Origin: Victivallales bacterium
Lineage (GTDB): Bacteria > Verrucomicrobiota > Lentisphaeria > Victivallales > JAUVCU01
Assembly (NCBI GenBank): GCA_029934175.1
Contig: JAOZMT010000061.1
Coordinates: 1-9,202, forward strand
DNA: 9,202 nucleotides
Direction: 5' to 3'
This document shows positions 1-7,157 of this stretch, piece after piece (position 1 is the first letter of the stretch; each line of letters begins with the position of its first letter). Position numbers and translations under genes: made by a program. The notes under the pieces were generated by a model. It searched no databases and had not been told where the DNA came from. It saw only the letters and a list, made by a program, of their open reading frames with translations.

Positions 1-49
1 TGAAACAAATGATGAAAATGGATATAAAATAAAAATTTGGGGAATGTAG

Positions 50-91
50 CAGTTAGCAGTTACCAGTTATCAGTTAGCAGTTAGCAGTTAT
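50..91. repeat. Six tandem CAGTTAN heptamers
   Basis: Six consecutive 7-nt units of the form CAGTTAN start at 50, 57, 64, 71, 78 and 85, with last bases G, C, T, G, G and T. Only the seventh base varies. The array lies entirely in the leader of the HDOD gene and ends 22 nt before its ATG. The last unit runs into an A/T-only stretch that creates a TATAAA at 89-94, which could serve as a -10 element, although no good -35 is visible. Short heptameric arrays of this kind are known from intergenic DNA in several bacterial groups. A regulatory role here is unproven. Confidence 0.9.
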
Positions 92-113
92 AAAATAAAA
101 AAAGGAAAAGTTT

Positions 114-1430
114 ATGAATGATAAAATTGATAGTTTAATAGAAAATTCAGTATTAGCATCGCCACCTGCGTTGCTATTTAAGATTATAAATAGTTTAGAT
201 GGCGAACTAAGTAGTAAACAAATAGGAGAGATTGTTGGACATGACCCGACTGTATCTGTTCAAGTTTTGAAGCTATCTAATTCTTCATTTTTTGGATTTA
301 AAGGACAAATTAATACACTTGATAAAGCTATTAATATCTTAGGGACAAAGACTGTCAGAAATATTGCAGTCACAACTTTATTATTTACACATACTAATAA
401 AATAAAATTACATAACCTTGATATAATGGCTTTTTGGTTAAAATCCTTTCTTGTAGCCGACTTAACAAGAGAACTTGCGATTCGTGCAGGACAGGATGGA
501 GATGAAGGATATATTGCAGGCTTATTGCATGGAATAGGAAAAATTATTTTATATTCTCAAAAACAAGAACCTACAGATTTATTTAAATCAGTTCATTCCA
601 ATAAAGAAATTTTAGCTTATGAAGAAGAAGTATGGGGAATAAATAATATTGACTTATCTAAAGAATTATTAACTAGATGGAATTTGCCTGATGATGTTAT
701 AGAGGTAATTCATCAACACGGCTCTAATCGTTCTTCAAGTTTATTATCAAAGTGTATTTACCTAGCTTGTGAATTTTCAAATATTGCAACTGACTATTAT
801 TATAAAAGCAATGTATCAAAGCCAATATATAAAAGATTACTTAAAGATTTGAACATTCAAGAAGATGATTTTTTAAAGTTTAGCGTTTCAATTCCAGATA
901 TTATAGAACGAGGAAAGGCTATTATGAAAGTAATGGGAAGTCGTTCTGCTGTTAGATCTAAGAGAAGAATTGTTACTTTTTCAACTCTTGTTACAAAAAA
1001 AGAATATTCGCTTAGTTTCGTTCTGTTAAAATTAATCGGCTTTACTAAAATTGAGATTCTACATCCTGATAAAATAGATGAATTAGAAAGATTAAAAGAA
1101 TTAGCTAAACAAGAAGAACAAGAAGAAATTGAAGAGATTGAAGAAGTTAAAGAAAAAAAAGAGACTATTGAGCCTAATTTATTAACTGGAATGTTTCGTA
1201 GAATTTTGGGTAAGCAAAAAATTGAAGAAGAAAAAACTGAAAAGGTAGAAGATGAAATAGTTGAAAAGCCTGAAATAAAACCTATAAACTGGCAACCTTA
1301 TGTCTTTTTCGACGGGGTCGATATTCCAGATATTAATAAACGAAAAATTAAAAAATTTATTATTAACAAGCAACAATCAGAAATTGCAACCCCTATTCCT
1401 TTTTTATTTTCTGGCAATAATGTAGAATAA
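114..1430 (+). CDS. HDOD-domain protein with degenerate HD motif and Glu/Lys-rich C-terminal tail
   Basis: Residues ~12-210 are an HDOD domain, a noncatalytic relative of HD phosphohydrolases found in bacterial signalling proteins. Visible landmarks are a proline-containing first helix (LASPPALL, 14-21), HDPTVSVQVLKLSNSSFFG (43-61), the INTLDKAINILG segment (66-77), and the AGLLHGIGK motif (135-143). There the usual HD pair is H139-G140, so the metal-binding Asp is missing. An E-x2-WG..LS..LL..W helix follows (171-190). Residues ~323-386 are dominated by Glu and Lys and are probably a charged helix or coiled coil; the last ~50 residues are unrecognised. No signal peptide or membrane segment is seen, so it is cytoplasmic. 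The start is supported by AAAGGA at 101-106, 7 nt upstream. It is the first gene of a three-gene unit, 1 nt before the next. No output domain is apparent, so a scaffold or adaptor role is likely but inferred. Confidence 0.88.
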   Translation: MNDKIDSLIENSVLASPPALLFKIINSLDGELSSKQIGEIVGHDPTVSVQVLKLSNSSFFGFKGQINTLDKAINILGTKTVRNIAVTTLLFTHTNKIKLHNLDIMAFWLKSFLVADLTRELAIRAGQDGDEGYIAGLLHGIGKIILYSQKQEPTDLFKSVHSNKEILAYEEEVWGINNIDLSKELLTRWNLPDDVIEVIHQHGSNRSSSLLSKCIYLACEFSNIATDYYYKSNVSKPIYKRLLKDLNIQEDDFLKFSVSIPDIIERGKAIMKVMGSRSAVRSKRRIVTFSTLVTKKEYSLSFVLLKLIGFTKIEILHPDKIDELERLKELAKQEEQEEIEEIEEVKEKKETIEPNLLTGMFRRILGKQKIEEEKTEKVEDEIVEKPEIKPINWQPYVFFDGVDIPDINKRKIKKFIINKQQSEIATPIPFLFSGNNVE

Positions 1431-1431
1431 T

Positions 1432-2676
1432 ATGAATGATTTATCAAATATTAACTTTAAAGAACTTGTGTATCGTGGGATAGAGTCTGAACAATTAGAC
1501 TATAAAGCAGCACAAGATTGGAATAAATTGAATAGAGTTGGAAAGTCTAAATTTGTTAGACATTGTTTGGCAATGGCTAACACTAAAGGTGGCGTTATTA
1601 TTGTTGGAGTGAAAGAAAATAGTGCAGGAAATCCTTGTATTTATACTGGATTAACTGAAAAAGAAGCAAAAGGTTTTGACCCTACTCCTGTTGGTGAATT
1701 TATAAACAGATTTGCGGACCCGGCAATTCAATTTGACTTAGCACGACCTGTTGTCGATGGAAAAACTTATGCTATATTTATTATTCATAGATTTGAAACA
1801 ATACCACATGTTTGCGGATACGGTTGTGCTTCGGAGCTGCAGCAAGGTGTTTTTTATATTAGAACAGAAAATGCATCAAGCCGTCCAGCATATCGTGCAT
1901 CAGAAATGCATGCTATAGTTCAACGAGCATTGCGAAATCAACGAGAATCTTTAGGTAGAATGTTGCGTGGTATTCTTTATGAAAATCAAAATGCAGGAAA
2001 TCCTGATGAGTATGAATATTATTTTAATGAATTATTAAAGGACTCAAGAAATGCAATAAATAAAAATAAAAAACATAGTGATAATATTTACTGTGATATA
2101 TCAGTTTATCCAAAAGAGTGTATAAAAGATAAATTTAGTTTATCGGAGTTAAAGAATACAACAAAGCATATATTATGCACAAATCGCAAATTACAATTCA
2201 TTAAGTTGACTGATATTGACACTGGTTTTTCAACAAATACATCATTTAGATTTTTTTCAAATGATGATTTACGATATTGGCAAGTTTTTCGTTCAGGACT
2301 GCTTCACTGGAGTTATGAGATAGATACAGTTAAACAAATAGAATACGATTCTATTATTCAAATTTGCACAGAGTCGCTTTCGTTTATTAGTCAATACTTT
2401 ATAGATTTAGGATATGAAGGAGAGCTTTTTGATATTAACATAACAATGAAAAATGTTCAAAATGCACAAATCGCAAATTTTTTACCAAGTGAAAAAGCAT
2501 TTATATGTCAAATTCCTGAAATAAAAATTCAAATGGAGAGAAATATGATAGATTTATCAAATGGAATAATTAAACATTCGGAGCGAATGATTAAAGAAAT
2601 ATGTGAACGATTTAATTTGTCGGCTGGTCGGCATAATGATTTATTAATACGCCTTAAACAACAACTGGAGGAATAA
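1432..2676 (+). CDS. AlbA_2 (Schlafen-type) domain protein with unrecognised C-terminal half
   Basis: The N-terminal ~165 residues match the AlbA_2 (Schlafen AlbA-like, putative DNA-binding/ATPase) family. The family's entry motif is ESEQLDYK (18-25), the core strand-turn is AMANTKGGVIIVGV (47-60), and the closing strand is GVFYIRTENAS (139-149) with the following SEM..IVQRAL helix. Residues ~190-414 have no domain I can name; a YWQVFRSGLLHW stretch (282-293) resembles a pattern seen at the end of other AlbA_2 proteins. The protein is soluble, with no signal peptide. The ATG lies 1 nt after the upstream stop and no convincing Shine-Dalgarno precedes it, so translation probably depends on coupling with the HDOD gene. 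AlbA_2 proteins are often annotated as transcriptional regulators or ATP-binding proteins, and some lie in defence loci. Which applies here cannot be read from the sequence. Confidence 0.85.
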   Translation: MNDLSNINFKELVYRGIESEQLDYKAAQDWNKLNRVGKSKFVRHCLAMANTKGGVIIVGVKENSAGNPCIYTGLTEKEAKGFDPTPVGEFINRFADPAIQFDLARPVVDGKTYAIFIIHRFETIPHVCGYGCASELQQGVFYIRTENASSRPAYRASEMHAIVQRALRNQRESLGRMLRGILYENQNAGNPDEYEYYFNELLKDSRNAINKNKKHSDNIYCDISVYPKECIKDKFSLSELKNTTKHILCTNRKLQFIKLTDIDTGFSTNTSFRFFSNDDLRYWQVFRSGLLHWSYEIDTVKQIEYDSIIQICTESLSFISQYFIDLGYEGELFDINITMKNVQNAQIANFLPSEKAFICQIPEIKIQMERNMIDLSNGIIKHSERMIKEICERFNLSAGRHNDLLIRLKQQLEE

Positions 2677-2678
2677 AA

Positions 2679-3680
2679 ATGATAAGAATAAAATCAATTT
2701 TAAGTATGTTACTTTTTACCGTTGCGATATATGCAATGGCTGCAACTTTACGATGTAGCAATTGTAAAAAAAGAATTAGTGGACAGTATCTAAAATCAAG
2801 TTCAGGACAAATTTTTTGTGGTTCAAAATGCTACAAATCAATCTTGCCAAAGTGCGTTGTTTGTAAAAAAAGATATAACAAAGGATTTGTTTCTGCAAGT
2901 GGCGAAAAATATTGTTCTAAAAAATGTTTATCAACAACTTGGAAAGTTTGCGATTTATGCAAAGAGCATAAACCTACAGGAATAATTACACATAATAAAG
3001 TATTTTTCTGTGCGACTTGTGCAAAATTGCCAAAGTGCTTTTCGTGCAATGAACCAGATCATTGTTTCAAACTTTCAGATGGAAGAAATATTTGTCATAA
3101 GTGCAAAAAAACAGCCATTGAAAAAGAATTTGAGGCAAAAAAGCTATTGCAGTCTGTAAGAAATGTGATGCGAAATGAATTAAAACTTTTTACAGATAAT
3201 AAAATTACAGTGCGTTTGGTTGACCAAGCAACTTTATCAGATATAGCAGGTCATTCAGATAACCGAGAACTTGGTTTATATAGGTATAAATGCACATATA
3301 CAACAGTTACAGAGACAAAAAAACGATTATTTCATAAAGAAGAAAAATCTACAAGCATTAAAAATAAAAAAGAATTCTTTTCTGTCTTATTACTATCACA
3401 TATACCTAAAAAAAAGATGATAGAGGTTATTTCACACGAATTAGCCCATGATTGGATGCAAGCATATTATCCTAATATAAAAGATATTAAAGTCAAAGAA
3501 GGTTGGGCTGAATATGTTGCACATTTGATGAATTCTGTTTATGGACAAAACTTTATGAACTCTCGTATGGAAAATAATCCAGATCCAATATATGGTGGTG
3601 GATTCAGAAAAATAAAAGCAATTGCTGATAGAGATGGAAACAAAGCTGTTATTAGATATTTAGAATACTGTAATAAATAG
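2679..3680 (+). CDS. Exported DA1-like zinc metallopeptidase with four LIM-like Cys modules
   Basis: Residues 1-21 are a signal peptide: a short basic start, a hydrophobic core (ILSMLLFTVAIYA) and an A-M-A site, so the protein is exported. Four Cys-pair modules follow: C26/C29 with C47/C51, C59/C62 with C79/C83, C91/C94 with C111/C114, and C120/C123 with C139/C142. This arrangement suits LIM-like zinc binding. The C-terminal half matches the DA1-like peptidase family: a REL-GLY stretch (196-201), an aliphatic strand before the active site, H253-E254-L255-A256-H257 as HExxH, E274 in KEGWAEYVA as the probable third zinc ligand, and a D-P-x-YGxGFR motif (302-310) that I recall at the end of plant DA1. 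All expected catalytic residues are present. It lacks the ubiquitin-interacting motifs of plant DA1 and is shorter. GGAGG at 2667-2671 sets the start, 2 nt after the AlbA_2 gene. Substrate unknown. Confidence 0.85.
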   Translation: MIRIKSILSMLLFTVAIYAMAATLRCSNCKKRISGQYLKSSSGQIFCGSKCYKSILPKCVVCKKRYNKGFVSASGEKYCSKKCLSTTWKVCDLCKEHKPTGIITHNKVFFCATCAKLPKCFSCNEPDHCFKLSDGRNICHKCKKTAIEKEFEAKKLLQSVRNVMRNELKLFTDNKITVRLVDQATLSDIAGHSDNRELGLYRYKCTYTTVTETKKRLFHKEEKSTSIKNKKEFFSVLLLSHIPKKKMIEVISHELAHDWMQAYYPNIKDIKVKEGWAEYVAHLMNSVYGQNFMNSRMENNPDPIYGGGFRKIKAIADRDGNKAVIRYLEYCNK

Positions 3681-3757
3681 AGTAAAAAAACTGACAGATA
3701 TACTGTGAACGGTTGAAAGCAAAAAACATCGAATTTCAGACTTACACTTAATTAAAT

Positions 3758-3792
3758 AAAAAGTCCAAATTGAATTCCGCAGTTAATTCAAT
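3758..3792. terminator. Weak AT-rich hairpin, possible terminator
   Basis: An 8-bp perfect stem (3769-3776 with 3785-3792) closes an 8-nt loop. Read on the minus strand, a run of five T follows six bases after the stem (3762 to 3758). On the plus strand only TCTTTT follows. The position between convergent genes fits a terminator, but the stem contains only one G-C pair and is weak, so the call is tentative. Confidence 0.3.
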
Positions 3793-3801
3793 CTTTTAAG
3801 G

Positions 3802-3866
3802 GGATTACTGGATTGTTGGATTGTATTTTTCAAGCAATAATCCAAAATCCATTAATCCAAAAATCC
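3802..3866. repeat. Inverted repeat built from 8-nt GGATT/AATCC units
   Basis: The left arm has GGATT at 3802, 3810 and 3818, an exact 8-nt period. The right arm has its complement AATCC at 3839, 3846, 3854 and 3862, with spacings of 7, 8 and 8. Pairing 3802-3822 with 3846-3866 matches 17 of 21 positions and leaves a 23-nt loop that contains the extra AATCC. The DNA or a read-through transcript from either strand could form a long hairpin. It may help terminate the two converging transcripts, or it may be a dispersed intergenic repeat; the window holds only one copy. Confidence 0.8.
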
Positions 3867-4024
3867 TTTTCCTAAAACGGATTTATCTTTGCATTTTCTC
3901 TTTTTATCTCCAGCAGTAAAGTGTGAGCTATGGAATTTATGATAGAAAGTTTTAAATTAAATATACGCAGCGCATATTAGCATTAATTATTTTTATTCAT
4001 TATCTCCTTTGTCTCAACTCCTTA

Positions 4025-5551
4025 TTAAAATCCTTCTGGAATTTCTATTTTCATAGACCAAATAAAAGAAGAACCTACATCAACCTCACTTTCACATACC
4101 AAGTCCCCTTTTAAGCGTAAAGCTATTTTTTTTGCAATAGCCAATCCTAAACCAGATCCGCCGTAAAGTTGTGCAATAGAAGTATCTGCTTGTGTGAATG
4201 GATTGAATATATCTTTTATTGATTCTTTAGCAATACCAATACCTGTATCAGTTACTTTTATAATTAAGTATTCTCCTTCAGTAAAGCTTGTAACTGTAAT
4301 TTGTCCTCCATCTTTAGTAAATTTAATAGCATTTGACACTAAGTTCATTAGAACTTGCTTAAATCGCAATAAATCACTTGATATAACCTCTGGGAGAACT
4401 CCTTCTTGTTTGAATTCTAATTTTATATTTTTATTTTTTACTAAAGGTAAAAATGAATGTCCAACAGTCTCAAATATTTCTGTAGGTGCAACGGGCTGAA
4501 TATGAAAAGGCATATCATCAGATTCCATTTTTGCAAAGTCTATGATATCCTTCACCAGTGCCAATAAGTGTTCACTAGAAGAAGATATTTGTGATAAGAA
4601 TTCTTTCTGTTCATCATCTAAATTAGTATTTTTCAGCATATCAGTAAAACCCATAATAGAATTTAGTGGCGTCTTGACATCATGTGAAACAATTGCAAAA
4701 AACTGACTTCTAATATTTGCATTTTTTTCTATCTCTTTCTTAGATTCTTCAAGAGCTTGTTGCGCTTGTTTATGTAATGTTATATCATGAACATACCACG
4801 CTCTGCCAACAAAATCATCATCTGATTCGTCATTTAATGGTGCAGAATATAATTCATAAGTTTTTCCATTTTTCAATAAAATATCACTGAGAATTAACCC
4901 GTGAGCTGAGTGTGATATTTTGAGATTTATCTCTGAAAGTTTTTGAGGTTCTACAAGTTGCCTTGATGCTTGTTTGAAAAAGTTTGAACCATTCTTAATA
5001 GTTTTATTGCCTTTCTTTAAGCCCCACATATTATAGACAAGAGAATTTGCCGATATAATTTTATCATAAGGGTCTATAACTAAAATTCCATCAGGAGATA
5101 AATTATTTACAGATGATAATGTAACATTTCTCCCTTTTAAATGGTCTCTTGCTTTTTCAAGTAGAGATTCCAATTGTATTTCACGCCAAATTTTTTGAAC
5201 AGTTGAAGGTAAATTATCTAAAAAATCTGTATTTTTAATTAAATAATCTTTAGCACCTTTTTTCAACATTTTAACCGCCATTCTCTCGGAACCGCGTCCA
5301 GTTGCAACAATAAAAGGTGTTGTAATATTATTTTTGTGTAATACTTTGATGAATTCTTCTCCAGAATAATCAGGCAAAGCCAAATCTGTAATGATTAAAT
5401 CAGCTTTATTAACAGCTAACCATTCTAGAGCCGACCTTGCTGTTGAAAATGCATAAGTCGCATATTCATTTTTTTCTAATCTTTTACATATTAATTTATT
5501 TAGTGCTTTGTCATCTTCTACGACTACAACCTTAATCTTATTATTGTTCAT
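4025..5551 (-). CDS. Soluble hybrid sensor histidine kinase: receiver-PAS-HisKA-HATPase
   Basis: An N-terminal receiver domain (~6-120) has the acidic cluster E12-D13-D14, phosphoacceptor D56, T84 and K106. A PAS-like domain follows (~145-260; it contains SPDGILVIDPYDKIISAN), then a short coiled linker. The dimerisation/phosphotransfer domain has H-box H290 in FFAIVSHDVKTPLNSI. The C-terminal ATPase domain has the N-box residue N407 (LVSNAIKF), the G1 box DTGIGI (435-440) and the G2 box GGSGLGL (464-470). All catalytic residues are present, so it should autophosphorylate on H290. There is no membrane segment or signal peptide, so it senses a cytoplasmic cue or is driven through its own receiver. 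GGAG at 5561-5564 supports the start. The gene overlaps the upstream receiver gene by 11 nt, which implies translational coupling and a shared pathway. It is the last gene of the leftward block. The signal is unknown. Confidence 0.93.
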   Translation of the reverse strand: MNNNKIKVVVVEDDKALNKLICKRLEKNEYATYAFSTARSALEWLAVNKADLIITDLALPDYSGEEFIKVLHKNNITTPFIVATGRGSERMAVKMLKKGAKDYLIKNTDFLDNLPSTVQKIWREIQLESLLEKARDHLKGRNVTLSSVNNLSPDGILVIDPYDKIISANSLVYNMWGLKKGNKTIKNGSNFFKQASRQLVEPQKLSEINLKISHSAHGLILSDILLKNGKTYELYSAPLNDESDDDFVGRAWYVHDITLHKQAQQALEESKKEIEKNANIRSQFFAIVSHDVKTPLNSIMGFTDMLKNTNLDDEQKEFLSQISSSSEHLLALVKDIIDFAKMESDDMPFHIQPVAPTEIFETVGHSFLPLVKNKNIKLEFKQEGVLPEVISSDLLRFKQVLMNLVSNAIKFTKDGGQITVTSFTEGEYLIIKVTDTGIGIAKESIKDIFNPFTQADTSIAQLYGGSGLGLAIAKKIALRLKGDLVCESEVDVGSSFIWSMKIEIPEGF

Positions 5552-6002
5552 TAATTAATTCTCCATAAGTAGGTAGTTCACAAATTTCAATAAAGTTTAT
5601 TAAATGCTGAATTGATGTGACAAATTTTTTATAATCCACCTGTTTTTTTAAATATAAACAACAACCATCCTTATAGCACTCTGCAACTTCTGTAGGTCTA
5701 TCACTTGTTGTCATCATTATAATTGGTATCGATTTTAATTCTTCTCGTGTCTTAAAAAATTTTAAAGCTTGAACTCCATCTACTTTTGGCATTCTGATAT
5801 CCATCATAATTAGAAGCTTACTTTCTAAATCTACCTTTTTCTCTTCACTTTGATTTAATGCTATTTCAATAACTTCTTGACCATCTTTCGCTCTAATACA
5901 AGTAGCATTTACTCCAGTTCTTTTTATATTTGTTTTTATTAACTGTGCTGCGGCATCATCATCTTCTGCTATCAATATTGTTAATGGTGATTTTTTATCC
6001 AT
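5541..6002 (-). CDS. Stand-alone response-regulator receiver protein (Rcp1-like)
   Basis: A single receiver domain fills the 153-residue protein, with no DNA-binding or enzymatic output. Acidic residues E13-D14-D15, phosphoacceptor D68 (LIMMDIRMP), T98 and K120 are all in place. The usual proline after the conserved lysine is replaced by Gln. The insertion before the D68 strand and the length match the Rcp1-type receivers that shuttle phosphate to or from histidine kinases. A strong AAGGAGA (6008-6014) lies 5 nt before the ATG. The gene overlaps the hybrid-kinase gene by 11 nt, so the kinase is its probable partner. The 109 nt between it and ruvB may hold its own promoter, but I found no convincing -35/-10 pair there. 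Likely role: intermediate or modulator in a phosphorelay. Confidence 0.92.
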   Translation of the reverse strand: MDKKSPLTILIAEDDDAAAQLIKTNIKRTGVNATCIRAKDGQEVIEIALNQSEEKKVDLESKLLIMMDIRMPKVDGVQALKFFKTREELKSIPIIMMTTSDRPTEVAECYKDGCCLYLKKQVDYKKFVTSIQHLINFIEICELPTYGELINEQ

Positions 6003-6111
6003 TTCTATCTCCTTCTTTTATCATATTTTTATTTAAACCCACGCATTTATGACTTACTATTTCACAAATTCTAAGAAAATCAAGTTTTTTTCTGTTTATA
6101 TTTATCATTCT

Positions 6112-7146
6112 TTAAAAGTTAAAAGAAGCTGTTGTGTTATTTTTCTTGATAGGTTCGCCTGTAACTCCAAAGCGTTTATAAGATCTTTCTGTTAGAACCC
6201 GTCCTTGATTCGTTCGCATAATATATCCTTCTTGAATAAGATACGGCTCATAAACCTCTTCTATTGTTCCAACTTCTTCGCCAACTGCCACTGCTATATT
6301 TTTTATTCCTACAGGACCTCCTTTGAATTTATTTAACATAACTTCTAGTATTTTATTATCCATTTCATCAAGACCATTATCATCAATATCTAACATTTCA
6401 AGAGCTATTGCAGCTGTCTCTAAAGTTATATGATTATTAGCTTTTACTTGAGCATAATCTCTAGCCCATTTTAGAAGATTATTAGCAATCCTTGGTGTTC
6501 CACGACTTCGGCGAGCTATCTCATAAGCTCCTTTATCATCTATTGTGATATTAAGTATTTTTGCAGAACGCACAATAATTTTTTGTAAAAACTCAGCATC
6601 GTAATAATCCAATCTACACGACAAAGCAAACCGAGACCTTAAAGGGCTTGATAGTAAACCTTGTCTAGTTGTTGCTCCTATGAGAGTAAAACGAGGTACA
6701 TTTAATCGCACAGACCTAGCTCCTGGACCTTGGTCAATCATAATATCAATAAAATAATCTTCCATTGCACTATACAAATATTCCTCAACTGTAATATTAA
6801 GTCTATGGATTTCATCAATAAATAAGATATCTCCTTCTTCTAATGATGTTAATAATCCTGCCAAATCAGACGGTTTATCAATTACTGGACCACTAGATGA
6901 TTTAATATTCGCTTCTTTTTCATTAGCAACAATATACGCTAAAGTAGTTTTTCCTAATCCTGGAGGACCACTCAATAAAAGATGATTTAGAGGTTCTTTT
7001 CTCATTTTAGCAGCTTGGACATATAATTCCAATTTTTCTTTAACTTTTTTCTGTCCAGGAAAATTAGCAAAACTTTCGGGTCTTAAAGTTTTTTCTTGAT
7101 TTTCATCTTTTTTATTTAATGTTGATGTAACAAATCGTTCTGACAT
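6112..7146 (-). CDS. ruvB: Holliday junction branch-migration ATPase RuvB
   Basis: RuvB is the hexameric AAA+ motor that, with RuvA, drives branch migration of Holliday junctions in recombinational repair. The sequence has the RuvB entry motif LRPESFANFPGQ (21-32), Walker A GPPGLGKT (60-67), Walker B LFIDEIHR (108-115), sensor 1 GATTR (157-161), arginine finger R170 in PLRSRF, sensor 2 RGTPR (215-219), and the C-terminal winged helix with KGGPVGIKNIAVAVGEE (275-291) and the EVYEPYLIQEG signature (298-308). At 344 residues it is full length. The ATG is preceded by AGGAAGG (7153-7159), which overlaps the stop codon of the upstream response regulator; the genes are 11 nt apart and probably co-transcribed. 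RuvA and RuvC are not in the window. Its placement among two-component genes is unusual. Confidence 0.98.
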   Translation of the reverse strand: MSERFVTSTLNKKDENQEKTLRPESFANFPGQKKVKEKLELYVQAAKMRKEPLNHLLLSGPPGLGKTTLAYIVANEKEANIKSSSGPVIDKPSDLAGLLTSLEEGDILFIDEIHRLNITVEEYLYSAMEDYFIDIMIDQGPGARSVRLNVPRFTLIGATTRQGLLSSPLRSRFALSCRLDYYDAEFLQKIIVRSAKILNITIDDKGAYEIARRSRGTPRIANNLLKWARDYAQVKANNHITLETAAIALEMLDIDDNGLDEMDNKILEVMLNKFKGGPVGIKNIAVAVGEEVGTIEEVYEPYLIQEGYIMRTNQGRVLTERSYKRFGVTGEPIKKNNTTASFNF

Positions 7147-7157
7147 AATTTACCTTC

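Larger units (their letters stand above)
3681..4024. other. Convergent intergenic region without a convincing gene
   Basis: These 344 nt separate the 3' ends of the rightward and leftward gene blocks. They hold two inverted repeats (3769-3792 and 3802-3866, listed separately) and an orphan ribosome-binding site on the minus strand near 4004-4010. Only very short reading frames are present on either strand. No tRNA or other structured RNA gene was recognised. Confidence 0.7.

Noticed and set aside
2..49. Possible C-terminal end of an upstream plus-strand gene (15 codons, TAG at 47-49)
   Set aside because: Too short to judge; another frame also stays open to a TAA at 30-32, and no motif is recognisable.
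1182..1376. 64-codon minus-strand ORF
   Set aside because: It is antisense to the Glu/Lys-rich tail of the HDOD gene; its Phe-rich product is the expected shadow of that codon pattern.
2831..3049. 72-codon minus-strand ORF
   Set aside because: It lies antisense to the Cys-module region of the DA1-like gene and has no start signal or recognisable domain.
3780..3786. Isolated CAGTTAA resembling one heptamer of the array at 50-91, with another CAGTTAT at 8847-8853
   Set aside because: Single 7-nt matches are expected by chance in a window of this size.
3884..3891. TATCTTTG, resembling the Bacteroidetes -7 promoter motif TAnnTTTG
   Set aside because: No matching upstream -33 motif and no plus-strand gene downstream; the motif was also not found ahead of the leftward block.
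3930..3980. 16-codon plus-strand ORF in the convergent intergenic region
   Set aside because: No Shine-Dalgarno, no recognisable product, and a length expected by chance.
4194..4499. 101-codon plus-strand ORF
   Set aside because: It is the shadow of the conserved HATPase region of the hybrid kinase.
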